This document shows, in pieces, positions 32,473-40,511 of a stretch of 64,000 bases of DNA. Positions within the stretch are counted from its first letter, which is position 1; every line of letters starts with the position of its first letter. Both the position numbers and the translations under genes were made by a program. The notes beneath the pieces were generated by a model. That model was not told the origin of the DNA, made no database searches, and saw only the letters and a program-made list of their open reading frames with translations. The stretch spans positions 1,235,741-1,299,740 of the forward strand of contig JAXHLS010000006.1 in the NCBI GenBank assembly GCA_034522055.1, given 5' to 3'. The DNA is from Gammaproteobacteria bacterium. GTDB taxonomy: Bacteria; Pseudomonadota; Gammaproteobacteria; JAABTG01.

Positions 32473-33771
32473 ATGAGCAACATCAAGCGCCGAGATTTCA
32501 TTCGCATCACCGGTACGGCGGCCCTCGCGGGCGTCGCGGCGGGTTTTCCCTCCCTGGTGCTGGGGGCCGGTCGTCAGGTCGTCGTGGTGGGCGGCGGCGT
32601 GGGTGGCTGTACCGCAGCCAAATACCTGCGCAAGCTGGACCCGAGCATCAAGGTCATCCTGGTGGAGGCCGAGCCCAAATACCACTCCTGTTTCCTCAGC
32701 AACGAGTATGTCAGCGGTGAGCGCACCATGGAGTCCCTCACCTTCGGTTACGACGGCCTGGCGAAACACGGGGTGACCGTGGTGAATGACCGGGTGACCG
32801 CCATCGAGCCGGACAAAAAACAGGTGCGCACGGCAGGAGGGCACCGTTTCTCCTACGATGCCTGCATCGTCTCCCCCGGGGTGGACTTCAAGTGGGAGGC
32901 CATCGACGGCTATTCCGAGAAGGTGGCCGACACCATTCCCCACGCCTGGTACGGCGGCCCCCAGACTGAGATCCTGCGCAGGCAGGTACGCGCCATGCCC
33001 GATGGCGGCGTGGTCGCCATCGTGGCCCCACCCAACCCCTTCAAGTGCCCTCCCGGCCCCTACGAGCGGGCATCCCAGATCGCCATGTACTGCAAGCGCG
33101 AGAAGCCGCGCTCCAAGATCATGATCCTCGACTACAAGGATGCCTTCACCAAGCAGGACCTGTTCATCCAGGGCTGGAGCCGCCTCTATGGCTACGGCAC
33201 CAACTACAGCATGATCGAGTGGGTATCCGCCGCCGCCGGCGGCAAGGTCGAAGCCGTAGACCCCAAGGCCGGCACCCTCATAGGGCTGGTGGATGAATTC
33301 AAGGCCGACGTCATCAACATCATCCCGCCCCAGAAGGCGGGCCAGATCGCCTTCCAGGCCGATCTCGTCGACGGCGACTGGTGCCCGGTGGACAAGAAGA
33401 CCTTCGAGTCCACGCGCCATGCAGACATCTACGTGCTCGGTGATGCCAGCGATGCCGCCCACATGCCCAAGTCGGCCTATGCCGCCAATTCCCAGGCCAA
33501 GGTCTGCATCGCGGCCATCATCGCCAGGCTCAACGGCATGACCATCCCTGCCGACCCGTCCTACGTCAACACCTGCTACAGCATTCTAGGCGAGGATTAC
33601 GGCATCTCCGTGGCCGGCGTCTACCGTCTCGACGAGGAACGCAACATGATCGTGGGGATCGAGGGCGCGGGCGGCCTCACGCCCATGGACACCGCGCCCC
33701 AGTTCCTGGCCCGGGAGGTCACCTACGCCCACAGCTGGTTCGAGAATCTCATCCACGACATGATGGGCTAA
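32473..33771 (+). CDS. Flavocytochrome c sulfide dehydrogenase flavoprotein subunit (FccB-like)
   Basis: 432 residues. Tat signal Lys-Arg-Arg-Asp-Phe-Ile-Arg. FAD Rossmann motif Val-Val-Val-Gly-Gly-Gly-Val-Gly-Gly (about 36-44), Tyr-His-Ser-Cys-Phe-Leu-Ser-Asn-Glu-Tyr-Val-Ser-Gly and Cys-Pro-Pro-Gly-Pro-Tyr-Glu-Arg-Ala-Ser-Gln, both typical of FCSD including the two redox Cys. The C-terminal FCSD domain (about 360-430) is present. The enzyme oxidises sulfide to sulfur/polysulfide and reduces the partner cytochrome c. Finding it as the last gene of a molybdoenzyme operon is unusual. It is 17 bp after fccA-like. Confidence 0.93.
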   Translation: MSNIKRRDFIRITGTAALAGVAAGFPSLVLGAGRQVVVVGGGVGGCTAAKYLRKLDPSIKVILVEAEPKYHSCFLSNEYVSGERTMESLTFGYDGLAKHGVTVVNDRVTAIEPDKKQVRTAGGHRFSYDACIVSPGVDFKWEAIDGYSEKVADTIPHAWYGGPQTEILRRQVRAMPDGGVVAIVAPPNPFKCPPGPYERASQIAMYCKREKPRSKIMILDYKDAFTKQDLFIQGWSRLYGYGTNYSMIEWVSAAAGGKVEAVDPKAGTLIGLVDEFKADVINIIPPQKAGQIAFQADLVDGDWCPVDKKTFESTRHADIYVLGDASDAAHMPKSAYAANSQAKVCIAAIIARLNGMTIPADPSYVNTCYSILGEDYGISVAGVYRLDEERNMIVGIEGAGGLTPMDTAPQFLAREVTYAHSWFENLIHDMMG

Positions 33772-33774
33772 CGG

Positions 33775-33831
33775 GCCGCCAGCGCCCGGGGGAAGGGCCG
33801 ATGCATCAGTGCTTCCCCGGGCACCGGCGGC
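33775..33831. terminator. Large hairpin after the FCSD gene
   Basis: An outer stem GCCGCC/GGCGGC and an inner stem CCCGGGGGAAG/CTTCCCCGGG (33785-33795 with 33812-33821). Placed between the convergent FCSD and higA genes, so it could terminate both. No T-run. The same hairpin is part of the second higA copy (about 38826), so it travels with that duplicated unit. Confidence 0.5.
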
Positions 33832-34152
33832 GCTGTTTGCACGCACTTGATCACGACTTGAAGCTACGCCGCCGCATCTCGCTGCCGCGCCTGCCACAGG
33901 TCGTATTTCATCTGCTGGCCGAGCCACACCTCGGCGCGCCCGCCGTGCTCAGGTCCCAACCATTTTTCCAGCCGCAATGCCATCTCCGGGGAGACCGCGG
34001 CTCGGCCATTCAATACCCGCGACAAGGTCACCCGGCTGACCCCAAGCAGCTCGGCGGCCTCCTTCACGGTCAGGCCGAATGCCGGCAGAACATCCTCGCG
34101 CAGCGTCTCGCCGGGATGTGGTGGGCTGAACATACGCATCATCTTATCCTCA
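33778..34152. repeat. Duplicated higA unit, copy 1
   Basis: About 375 bp that recur in direct orientation at 38824-39198 (offset 5046 bp), with roughly 95 % identity by eye; most differences are in the hairpin loop. The unit consists of the hairpin plus the solitary higA gene. Confidence 0.85.
33864..34142 (-). CDS. higA: HigA-family antitoxin (solitary), copy 1
   Basis: 92 residues. HigA features: Pro-Pro-His-Pro-Gly-Glu-Thr-Leu-Arg-Glu-Asp-Val (residues 7-18) and an XRE helix-turn-helix Leu-Thr-Val-Lys-Glu-Ala-Ala-Glu-Leu-Leu-Gly-Val-Ser-Arg-Val-Thr-Leu-Ser-Arg-Val. GAGGAT precedes the double Met start. No HigB toxin gene lies upstream or downstream, so it is an orphan or acts as a regulator. 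The copy at 38.9 kb differs by a nonsense change that removes the last residues. Confidence 0.9.
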   Translation of the reverse strand: MMRMFSPPHPGETLREDVLPAFGLTVKEAAELLGVSRVTLSRVLNGRAAVSPEMALRLEKWLGPEHGGRAEVWLGQQMKYDLWQARQRDAAA

Positions 34153-34157
34153 GTGAG

Positions 34158-34176
34158 GGAAATGGGGTCAAACACG
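34158..34176. repeat. GAAATGGGGTCA-AACACGA dispersed motif, copy 1
   Basis: A short phrase GAAATGGGGTCAAACACGA just upstream of higA copy 1. A close copy (GAAATGGGGTCAGACACGA) is at 38777-38795. The phrase is a recurrent intergenic motif. Function unknown. Confidence 0.45.
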
Positions 34177-34298
34177 AATGGCGCTGATTTAAGAAACCTC
34201 TGATTAACCTGACAGTTGCATAAAAATTCACCACATACACGTGAAGGCCTGTATTTTCCGGCCAATCTGTATGTCAGCCCCATGGCTGGAATTCACCC

Positions 34299-34586
34299 AA
34301 AGAGCAGTCCAACCGGGAATGCAATCCGCTGTTCGGCCTGGGTCCCGACGAGTTTCACGAGCCCGATCATGAATTCGAATGGGATCGCGCCCGGTTTCGC
34401 CGCTGATCGCAGGGCGTGGCCCGACGCAATGGCTACCGCGTCGTGCTGGGCGGGATCGGCGAGGAAGATCCGGAATTCGGCCCCCCGACCCAGACCGCGT
34501 ATTTCACCCGCCTCGATTGCCCGGCGTCGCTCAGCAGCGCCAGCGAATTCCTCCACCAGCCCACGCCGGCCTCGATCGCCGCATAG
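34299..34586 (+). pseudogene. Remnant of a Hen1-like 3'-terminal RNA 2'-O-methyltransferase (C-terminal part)
   Basis: Reading the plus strand gives Asn-Arg-Glu-Cys-Asn-Pro-Leu-Phe...His-Glu-Pro-Asp-His-Glu-Phe-Glu-Trp-Asp-Arg-Ala-Arg-Phe, an in-frame TGA at 34404 where Trp is expected, then Gly-Val-Ala-Arg-Arg-Asn-Gly-Tyr-Arg-Val and Pro-Glu-Phe-Gly-Pro-Pro-Thr-Gln-Thr-Ala-Tyr-Phe. This pattern (Pro-Asn-x-Glu-Tyr-Asn, His-x-Asp-His-x-Phe-Glu-Trp, Gly-Pro-Pro-Thr-Gln-Met-Ala) is that of bacterial Hen1. The N-terminal ligase-contact and SAM-binding parts are missing and no Pnkp gene is nearby, so this is a decayed fragment. Identification is by pattern memory only. Confidence 0.5.
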
Positions 34587-34655
34587 GCCAGGGTGATGCC
34601 CACGGCTAATACAGGCGACGGCTGCCGGGCGGTGCGTGATCATGCCCGCCGTGCG

Positions 34656-35069
34656 TCACGCGCGCCCCCCTGCGCGGCGCAGTGTGCCGCTGAGTTCCGT
34701 GCCCGGCGCCACCGTGTTATAGACCGTTCCGTATTTGCGGATGTTCTCGTGCATCAGCTCCAGCCTGCGGTCATTCTCGTCGGTGTCGATTTCGATTATA
34801 TAGTCGATGTGGCTCATCTTCGGCGGCGTGTCCTGGCGCACGCCATGTATCCTGACACTAACGCCACGGTAATCGAAATGAATCATGGGTGCGATGCGCT
34901 CCATGTTTTTCAAAATGCAGGCGGCGACGGCCGCCAGCAGCAATTCGGCGGGGTTCAAGGCATCCGCCCTGCCCTTCAGATCGGTATCGATGACCAGCTC
35001 TGCGTCCTTACAGTGCACCATGCTGCCGTGGGCATCGGTACGTGTGGCGGTGATTTCGTATTCCAGCAT
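34656..35069 (-). CDS. OsmC/Ohr-family protein
   Basis: 137 residues. OsmC-like fold: Ala-Leu-Asn-Pro-Ala-Glu-Leu-Leu-Leu-Ala-Ala-Val-Ala-Ala-Cys-Ile (about residues 38-53) with the peroxidatic-type Cys, and a beta strand His-Ile-Asp-Tyr-Ile-Ile-Glu-Ile. The second, resolving Cys of classic OsmC/Ohr seems to be missing, so peroxidase activity is uncertain. Monocistronic between remnants, in the accessory segment bracketed by higA copies. Confidence 0.85.
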   Translation of the reverse strand: MLEYEITATRTDAHGSMVHCKDAELVIDTDLKGRADALNPAELLLAAVAACILKNMERIAPMIHFDYRGVSVRIHGVRQDTPPKMSHIDYIIEIDTDENDRRLELMHENIRKYGTVYNTVAPGTELSGTLRRAGGRA

Positions 35070-35250
35070 AAGCCCCTCATATTCGTTGATTAAGTAATCG
35101 TACGCGCCGACTCACGTCGTCACAGCCCATGATCATTGCTCACCGTCCGGGCCAGGGGCGGCGTACCCCGCAGATCGGGAATGCTGGAGCACTGCCTGGT
35201 GTTGTGGCGCTCCGGCTAATTCACTAACGGACAAGCGATACCGGCCAGGC

Positions 35251-35433
35251 TCATCCCGTCGCCCCGAACAGCAGCCCCACCCCGGCCGTGATCGCCATCG
35301 CCAGTACGCCCCAGAACGTCACGCGCCAAATACCTTTGAGCACGTCGGCACCACCGGTATAGGCGGCCAGACCGCCAAGCAGCATCAGAAACAGCAGCGA
35401 TGTGGCGCCGACCACCAGCGCCACACGAGTCAT
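35251..35433 (-). pseudogene. C-terminal remnant of a VIT1/CCC1-family membrane protein
   Basis: 60 residues forming two membrane helices: Leu-Val-Val-Gly-Ala-Thr-Ser-Leu-Leu-Phe-Leu-Met-Leu-Leu-Gly-Gly-Leu-Ala-Ala-Tyr and Arg-Val-Thr-Phe-Trp-Gly-Val-Leu-Ala-Met-Ala-Ile-Thr-Ala-Gly-Val-Gly. This is the end of a VIT/CCC1 iron/manganese transporter. The upstream four fifths of such a gene is missing; the sequence above it belongs to the neighbouring gene end. It could be expressed as a short membrane peptide, but is more likely a fragment. Confidence 0.6.
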
Positions 35434-35515
35434 GGCTCCCTGTATGCCAGCACGACAGGCATCGTGAGCGCTGGTGAAGCACGGTGTCCTGTCCGCCCAG
35501 TGGTTGTCCGGCCGC

Positions 35516-36490
35516 TCAAGCCTGCTTGACCAGCCGGCGCGTGATATAGAACGGCTCGACCGGGCCAACCACCACGGCCGCTCCGACCGGCGCGGCAGCC
35601 GCCTTGAAGCGCGGGTCGAGATGGGAATTCTCATGATCCCACACCGATTCCCACACGCCATGCATGAGATAGGCACGCAGGTCGCCGTCGGCGTGTACAT
35701 TGCGCAGTATCTCGGTGCTCAAGGCCTTGCGATAATGCCGGTTGTCACGGGCACCGGGCCGGCCGTTGCCATCGACCGCGTCGGCCGGCTGATAGGTCTC
35801 CTGCGCCACCTTGAGCAACGCCATGACCTGGGACTCGAGGGTCAGATGGCCGGCGTCTGCGACCATGACGTGATTCTCGACGGACACCGTCTCGCGCTCA
35901 GGGGCATCCACCGGACGGCGCAGAAAGGTGCGGATCGCCTCCGGAGTCGTGTAAACCCCTTGGCGGTCACCGGCAGCGACCGTGGTGAACAAGCCGCGAT
36001 AGATCGCCATCGGCCGGGTCGCCGAAGACGCGCCCTGCATGGTCAGGTGCGGCAGCACCCGGGCGTCGAAGGCCTGCGCCGTCCCGGAAGCCTGCAGCGT
36101 AGCGGCGTCGTTGAAGCGGATGAACAGAGCATAGAAATACGGCTGGGTGTGGGCTTGCACGCCGTCCAGATACGCCGTCGCCAGGACACCCTTGTAGCGC
36201 TCGGGATAATTCTTGACCATCGTCGAGTCACCGCTCATCTGCTTGAGCGCCAGGCCGAGAAAACCCGGCCTGGCACGCAGCTCGTCGGCCAGCGCATCGA
36301 TCGCGGACAGCGCCTGTGCATTCTGCGGCGGCATCACGCGGAATTCGGTATACAACGTCAATGCGCCCTCGACCGCGACAGGTTCGCGCAGTCCCTGGGC
36401 GGAAAAGGCACCGGGGGCAAAGCCGCTGGCCGCCAGCGCACCGCTCGTGGCCAAGCTGGATTGCAGAAACGCGCGACGGTTCATGTTCAT
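35516..36490 (-). CDS. Tat-exported protein with ABM-like domain, function unknown
   Basis: 324 residues, ideal AAGGAGG 5 bp before the ATG. A Tat-type signal ([10 protein letters not shown]) opens it. The rest looks like two repeats of a dimeric alpha/beta-barrel (antibiotic-biosynthesis-monooxygenase-like) unit, with Leu-Tyr-Thr-Glu-Phe-Arg-Val and Tyr-Phe-Tyr-Ala-Leu-Phe-Ile-Arg-Phe at the strands. I cannot name a function. Adjacent to a TauE/SafE permease on the same strand (157-bp gap). Confidence 0.75.
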   Translation of the reverse strand: MNMNRRAFLQSSLATSGALAASGFAPGAFSAQGLREPVAVEGALTLYTEFRVMPPQNAQALSAIDALADELRARPGFLGLALKQMSGDSTMVKNYPERYKGVLATAYLDGVQAHTQPYFYALFIRFNDAATLQASGTAQAFDARVLPHLTMQGASSATRPMAIYRGLFTTVAAGDRQGVYTTPEAIRTFLRRPVDAPERETVSVENHVMVADAGHLTLESQVMALLKVAQETYQPADAVDGNGRPGARDNRHYRKALSTEILRNVHADGDLRAYLMHGVWESVWDHENSHLDPRFKAAAAPVGAAVVVGPVEPFYITRRLVKQA

Positions 36491-36647
36491 ATAGACCTCC
36501 TTGAGTAAAGGTTGAGTAAAGAGAATGATTGATGAGCGTTCCGCACTCGGATTACGCGACGGTTGCCCCGTTGTTTCCGCTCACCCTTGCGCCATTCCGC
36601 CGAAGCACGCCGCCACCGCAGCGGGTCGGTGGATTGTGCGCCAGCCC

Positions 36648-37412
36648 TCAGCGCAGCAGGTCGAAACCCAGCTTCACGGCAACCCCAAGCAGCACGACAC
36701 CGTAGGCTGCGCGCACCCATTGGGGTTTGCTGCGGCACGCCATGTACCAGGCACCCAGTTGGGAGCCCGCCACCACGGCCAGCACGACCAGCAGCAGCAG
36801 TTGTCCGCCCGGCAGACCGACGAAGGCGTGGCCCAGAAAACCGGAGAAGGAGGAGAAGGTCACCACGTAGGCCGTGGTGGCCGCCGCCGCCTTCGGCTCA
36901 TAGCCCAGTTCCATCATGACCGGCGCGATAATGAAACCGCCCCCGAGTCCCAGCATGCCGCCGACAAATCCGGCGAGGCCGCCGCTCGCCAGACCGACCA
37001 GCATTCGGCTGCGGGCTGACAAATTGCGCCGGGGGCCGGCAGCGGGACCGGTGAGGCTGCGCAGCGCCGCCACCAGGACACCAACGGCGAACAAACCTAG
37101 CAGCACGCGAGTCGGCAGCAGATGGGCGCTCCAGGCCCCCAGCGGCGCTAGCACCAGCGCGGCGGCCGCGGCGGGCGTGCCGCCGCGGAAATCCACCAGC
37201 CCCTCCCGCCAGTAGCGCAGAAAAGCCAGCAGGGTATTGAGTCCGTTCAGCAACAGGCCCAGCGGGATGGCGGCGGTCTTCAACGGCAGGCCCAGCCAGG
37301 TGAGGACCGGAACGTAGAGCATGCCGCCGCCGAGGCCGAGCGCGGCAAAGACGGCCGAAATACCGAAGATCAGCAGCGCCGCTGCCAACGCCAGCGTCAG
37401 TGTGGGTTCCAT
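36648..37412 (-). CDS. TauE/SafE-family (TSUP) sulfite/sulfur-compound exporter
   Basis: 254 residues with seven or eight membrane helices. TSUP hallmarks: Ala-Leu-Gly-Leu-Gly-Gly-Gly-Met-Leu-Tyr-Val-Pro (residues 25-36) and the second repeat Gly-Met-Leu-Gly-Leu-Gly-Gly-Gly-Phe-Ile-Ile-Ala-Pro (about 155-167). Members export sulfite, sulfoacetate or other sulfur anions. The context (sulfide oxidation genes 3 kb away) fits a sulfur anion, but the substrate is not determinable. Confidence 0.9.
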   Translation of the reverse strand: MEPTLTLALAAALLIFGISAVFAALGLGGGMLYVPVLTWLGLPLKTAAIPLGLLLNGLNTLLAFLRYWREGLVDFRGGTPAAAAALVLAPLGAWSAHLLPTRVLLGLFAVGVLVAALRSLTGPAAGPRRNLSARSRMLVGLASGGLAGFVGGMLGLGGGFIIAPVMMELGYEPKAAAATTAYVVTFSSFSGFLGHAFVGLPGGQLLLLVVLAVVAGSQLGAWYMACRSKPQWVRAAYGVVLLGVAVKLGFDLLR

Positions 37413-37424
37413 GCGGGATGCGGC

Positions 37425-38066
37425 TCAGGCCTGCCGCCCCAGCGCCTTCTGCTGACAGGGGATGCAGACCTTCTCGTTGCCCAGGATGCGGCCGTAGGAC
37501 TGCACCGTCATCTCACCGCAGTGGTCACAGACGAAGGAGTCGAAGTCGTGCGGATGGTCCTGCCAGATCTGGTCGCGGGGGCCTTCGATCTGGAACAGTT
37601 GCTCCGTCGGCGTCTCGAGCACCCGGGCCATCAGCGGCTCCACCACCTCGGCCGGAACCGCCGAGGCCGGGACGCCTTGCATGCGGTATTCGGTAAAAAA
37701 AGCGGTCTGCTTATTGGCCGCCATGACCTCGGCACGGGGCGTGACCCGCACCGCACGGGCGTTCTTCTTGTCGATGAGCGTAAGTCCGAACTTACCATAG
37801 CCGAGCTTGCGGATGTTGCCCTTGCCGAAGGTGCAGCCGGTGGCCATCTGCACCCCGTCGGCGAAACAGGTGGCGCAGTGCTCGTCGCCGAGGTCCACCA
37901 GGGCCATGAGCTGGCCATCATGGGCCCGTTCGGCGCCCAGCGCCTCCAGCGCCGCGAGCCCGGCGCGCAATCCCATGGGCATGGCGGGGCATTTGTGGCC
38001 ATGCAGCATGAGCCCGGCATCGAGCAGGTCGGCGGGAACGGGGGAGTTGGCGGTCAGATCATTCAT
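37425..38066 (-). CDS. FmdE-family protein with C-terminal zinc ribbon
   Basis: 213 residues. FmdE motif His-Gly-His-Lys-Cys-Pro-Ala-Met-Pro-Met-Gly-Leu-Arg (about residues 20-32) and Cys-Ala-Thr-Cys...Cys-Thr-Phe-Gly-Lys-Gly-Asn (about 62-80). C-terminal zinc ribbon Cys-Asp-His-Cys-Gly...Cys-Ile-Pro-Cys (about 180-206). FmdE was found with molybdenum formylmethanofuran dehydrogenase; related proteins occur near molybdoenzymes and may help Mo-cofactor maturation. The start at 38066 follows AAGGAGAACCCTG; the extension upstream overlaps the sigma-factor gene and is rejected. Confidence 0.88.
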   Translation of the reverse strand: MNDLTANSPVPADLLDAGLMLHGHKCPAMPMGLRAGLAALEALGAERAHDGQLMALVDLGDEHCATCFADGVQMATGCTFGKGNIRKLGYGKFGLTLIDKKNARAVRVTPRAEVMAANKQTAFFTEYRMQGVPASAVPAEVVEPLMARVLETPTEQLFQIEGPRDQIWQDHPHDFDSFVCDHCGEMTVQSYGRILGNEKVCIPCQQKALGRQA

Positions 38067-38176
38067 CAGGGTTCTCCTTACGAGTGTGGGATCGCCGTTG
38101 CGCAGGCGCGACTCGGCGATCCATGGATTTCTAGTAGGGAGACGAACATCCCTGCAAAAGGATGCAACCAAACCAA

Positions 38177-38767
38177 CTATAGGGCAGAGCCCGTCGGTTT
38201 GCGCGGCACATAGCAACACACCTTGCCGGTCTCGTCGAGGCGCACTTGGCAGGCCTCAGTGAGGTGCGCGCGCAGGCGCTTACGCGCCCGCTGCACGCGG
38301 GACTTGGCGCCGGGCAGGCTGAGCCCCTTGCGCCGGGCATAGGCTTCCTGAGTCAATCCCTCCAAGTCACATAGGGTGAGCGTCTCGCGATCCTCCGCGG
38401 AGAGTTCCGCCATTACCCGCGGCAGGCATGCGGCGAGGGTCTCCACCGGCTCTGGTCTGTTACTGTCGGCGACCAGGTTAGCAGGCAGTTCCACCTGTGT
38501 TTTCTTCAGACGCAGGCGATCGGCCAGGGCGTTGCGTGCCACCTGGAACAGCCAGGCGCGGGCATTGTCGATGGCGCAGAAGCGCCGATTCTGGCGCATG
38601 GCCTTGAGGAACAGCTCCTGCAACAGGTCATCCGCGTCGTGGGGGTCGGCCAACCGCCCGCGCAACCAGGCGCGCAGCTCGCGCTCGTGTTGCTGCCAGG
38701 CCCTCATGAGACAGCTTACCGCCGCGCCATCCCTTGGGCCTTCCCGGTTATTAGAAATGTCAACCAT
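38177..38767 (-). CDS. ECF sigma factor (SigZ-like)
   Basis: 196 residues. Region 2: Asp-Ala-Asp-Asp-Leu-Leu-Gln-Glu-Leu-Phe-Leu-Lys-Ala and Ala-Arg-Ala-Trp-Leu-Phe-Gln-Val-Ala-Arg-Asn-Ala (about residues 43-83). Region 4: Leu-Thr-Gln-Glu-Ala-Tyr-Ala-Arg-Arg-Lys-Gly-Leu-Ser-Leu-Pro-Gly-Ala-Lys-Ser-Arg-Val-Gln-Arg-Ala (about 133-156). The C-terminus has Gln-Val-Arg-Leu-Asp-Glu-Thr-Gly-Lys-Val-Cys-Cys-Tyr, as in SigZ. No anti-sigma gene is adjacent. It is upstream of, and co-directional with, fmdE and the TSUP permease and could drive them. Confidence 0.9.
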   Translation of the reverse strand: MVDISNNREGPRDGAAVSCLMRAWQQHERELRAWLRGRLADPHDADDLLQELFLKAMRQNRRFCAIDNARAWLFQVARNALADRLRLKKTQVELPANLVADSNRPEPVETLAACLPRVMAELSAEDRETLTLCDLEGLTQEAYARRKGLSLPGAKSRVQRARKRLRAHLTEACQVRLDETGKVCCYVPRKPTGSAL

Positions 38768-38776
38768 GCTCCACGG

Positions 38777-38795
38777 GAAATGGGGTCAGACACGA
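38777..38795. repeat. GAAATGGGGTCAGACACGA dispersed motif, copy 2
   Basis: Same phrase as at 34158, here between the sigma-factor start and the second higA unit. The two copies lie on opposite sides of their neighbouring higA unit, so they are not part of the duplicated block. Confidence 0.45.
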
Positions 38796-38823
38796 TTACA
38801 TTCGACATGGTGGACTGACAGAC

Positions 38824-39198
38824 CGCCGGCGCCGGGGGAAGGGCCAACCGCCTCGCGCTTCCCCGGGCACCGGCGGTGCTGTTTGCACGCACTTGATCAC
38901 GACATGAACCTACGCCGCCGCATCTCACTGCCGCGCCTGCCACAGGTCGTATTTCATCTGCTGGCCGAGCCACACCTCGGCGCGCCCACCGTGCTCAGGT
39001 CCCAACCATTTTTCCAGCCGTAATGCCATCTCCGGGGAGACCGCGGCACGGCCATTCAATACCCGCGACAAGGTCACCCGGCTGACCCCAAGCAGCTCGG
39101 CGGCCTCCTTCACGGTCAGGCCGAATGCCGGCAGAACATCCTCGCGCAGCGTCTCGCCGGGATGTGGTGGGCTGAACATACGCATTATCTTATCCTCC
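38824..39198. repeat. Duplicated higA unit, copy 2
   Basis: Direct repeat of 33778-34152. The two copies enclose about 4.7 kb. Recombination between them would remove the enclosed genes and leave one higA unit. Confidence 0.85.
38925..39185 (-). CDS. higA: HigA-family antitoxin (solitary), copy 2
   Basis: 86 residues, identical in the aligned part to copy 1 from Met-Arg-Met-Phe to Gln-Ala-Arg-Gln. A CGA-to-TGA difference ends it earlier, and the extra first Met of copy 1 is ATA here. No toxin gene beside it: the upstream neighbour (27 bp away) is the end of aioR. Either an orphan antitoxin or an adopted regulator. Confidence 0.9.
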   Translation of the reverse strand: MRMFSPPHPGETLREDVLPAFGLTVKEAAELLGVSRVTLSRVLNGRAAVSPEMALRLEKWLGPEHGGRAEVWLGQQMKYDLWQARQ

Positions 39199-39212
39199 CT
39201 TCACAAGGGATC

Positions 39213-40500
<1,288 letters not shown>

Positions 40501-40511
<11 letters not shown>

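Noticed and set aside
34293..34643. Minus-strand 116-codon open frame upstream of higA copy 1
   Set aside because: Its sequence is low in conserved features and it is antisense to the Hen1-like remnant, which explains the open frame.
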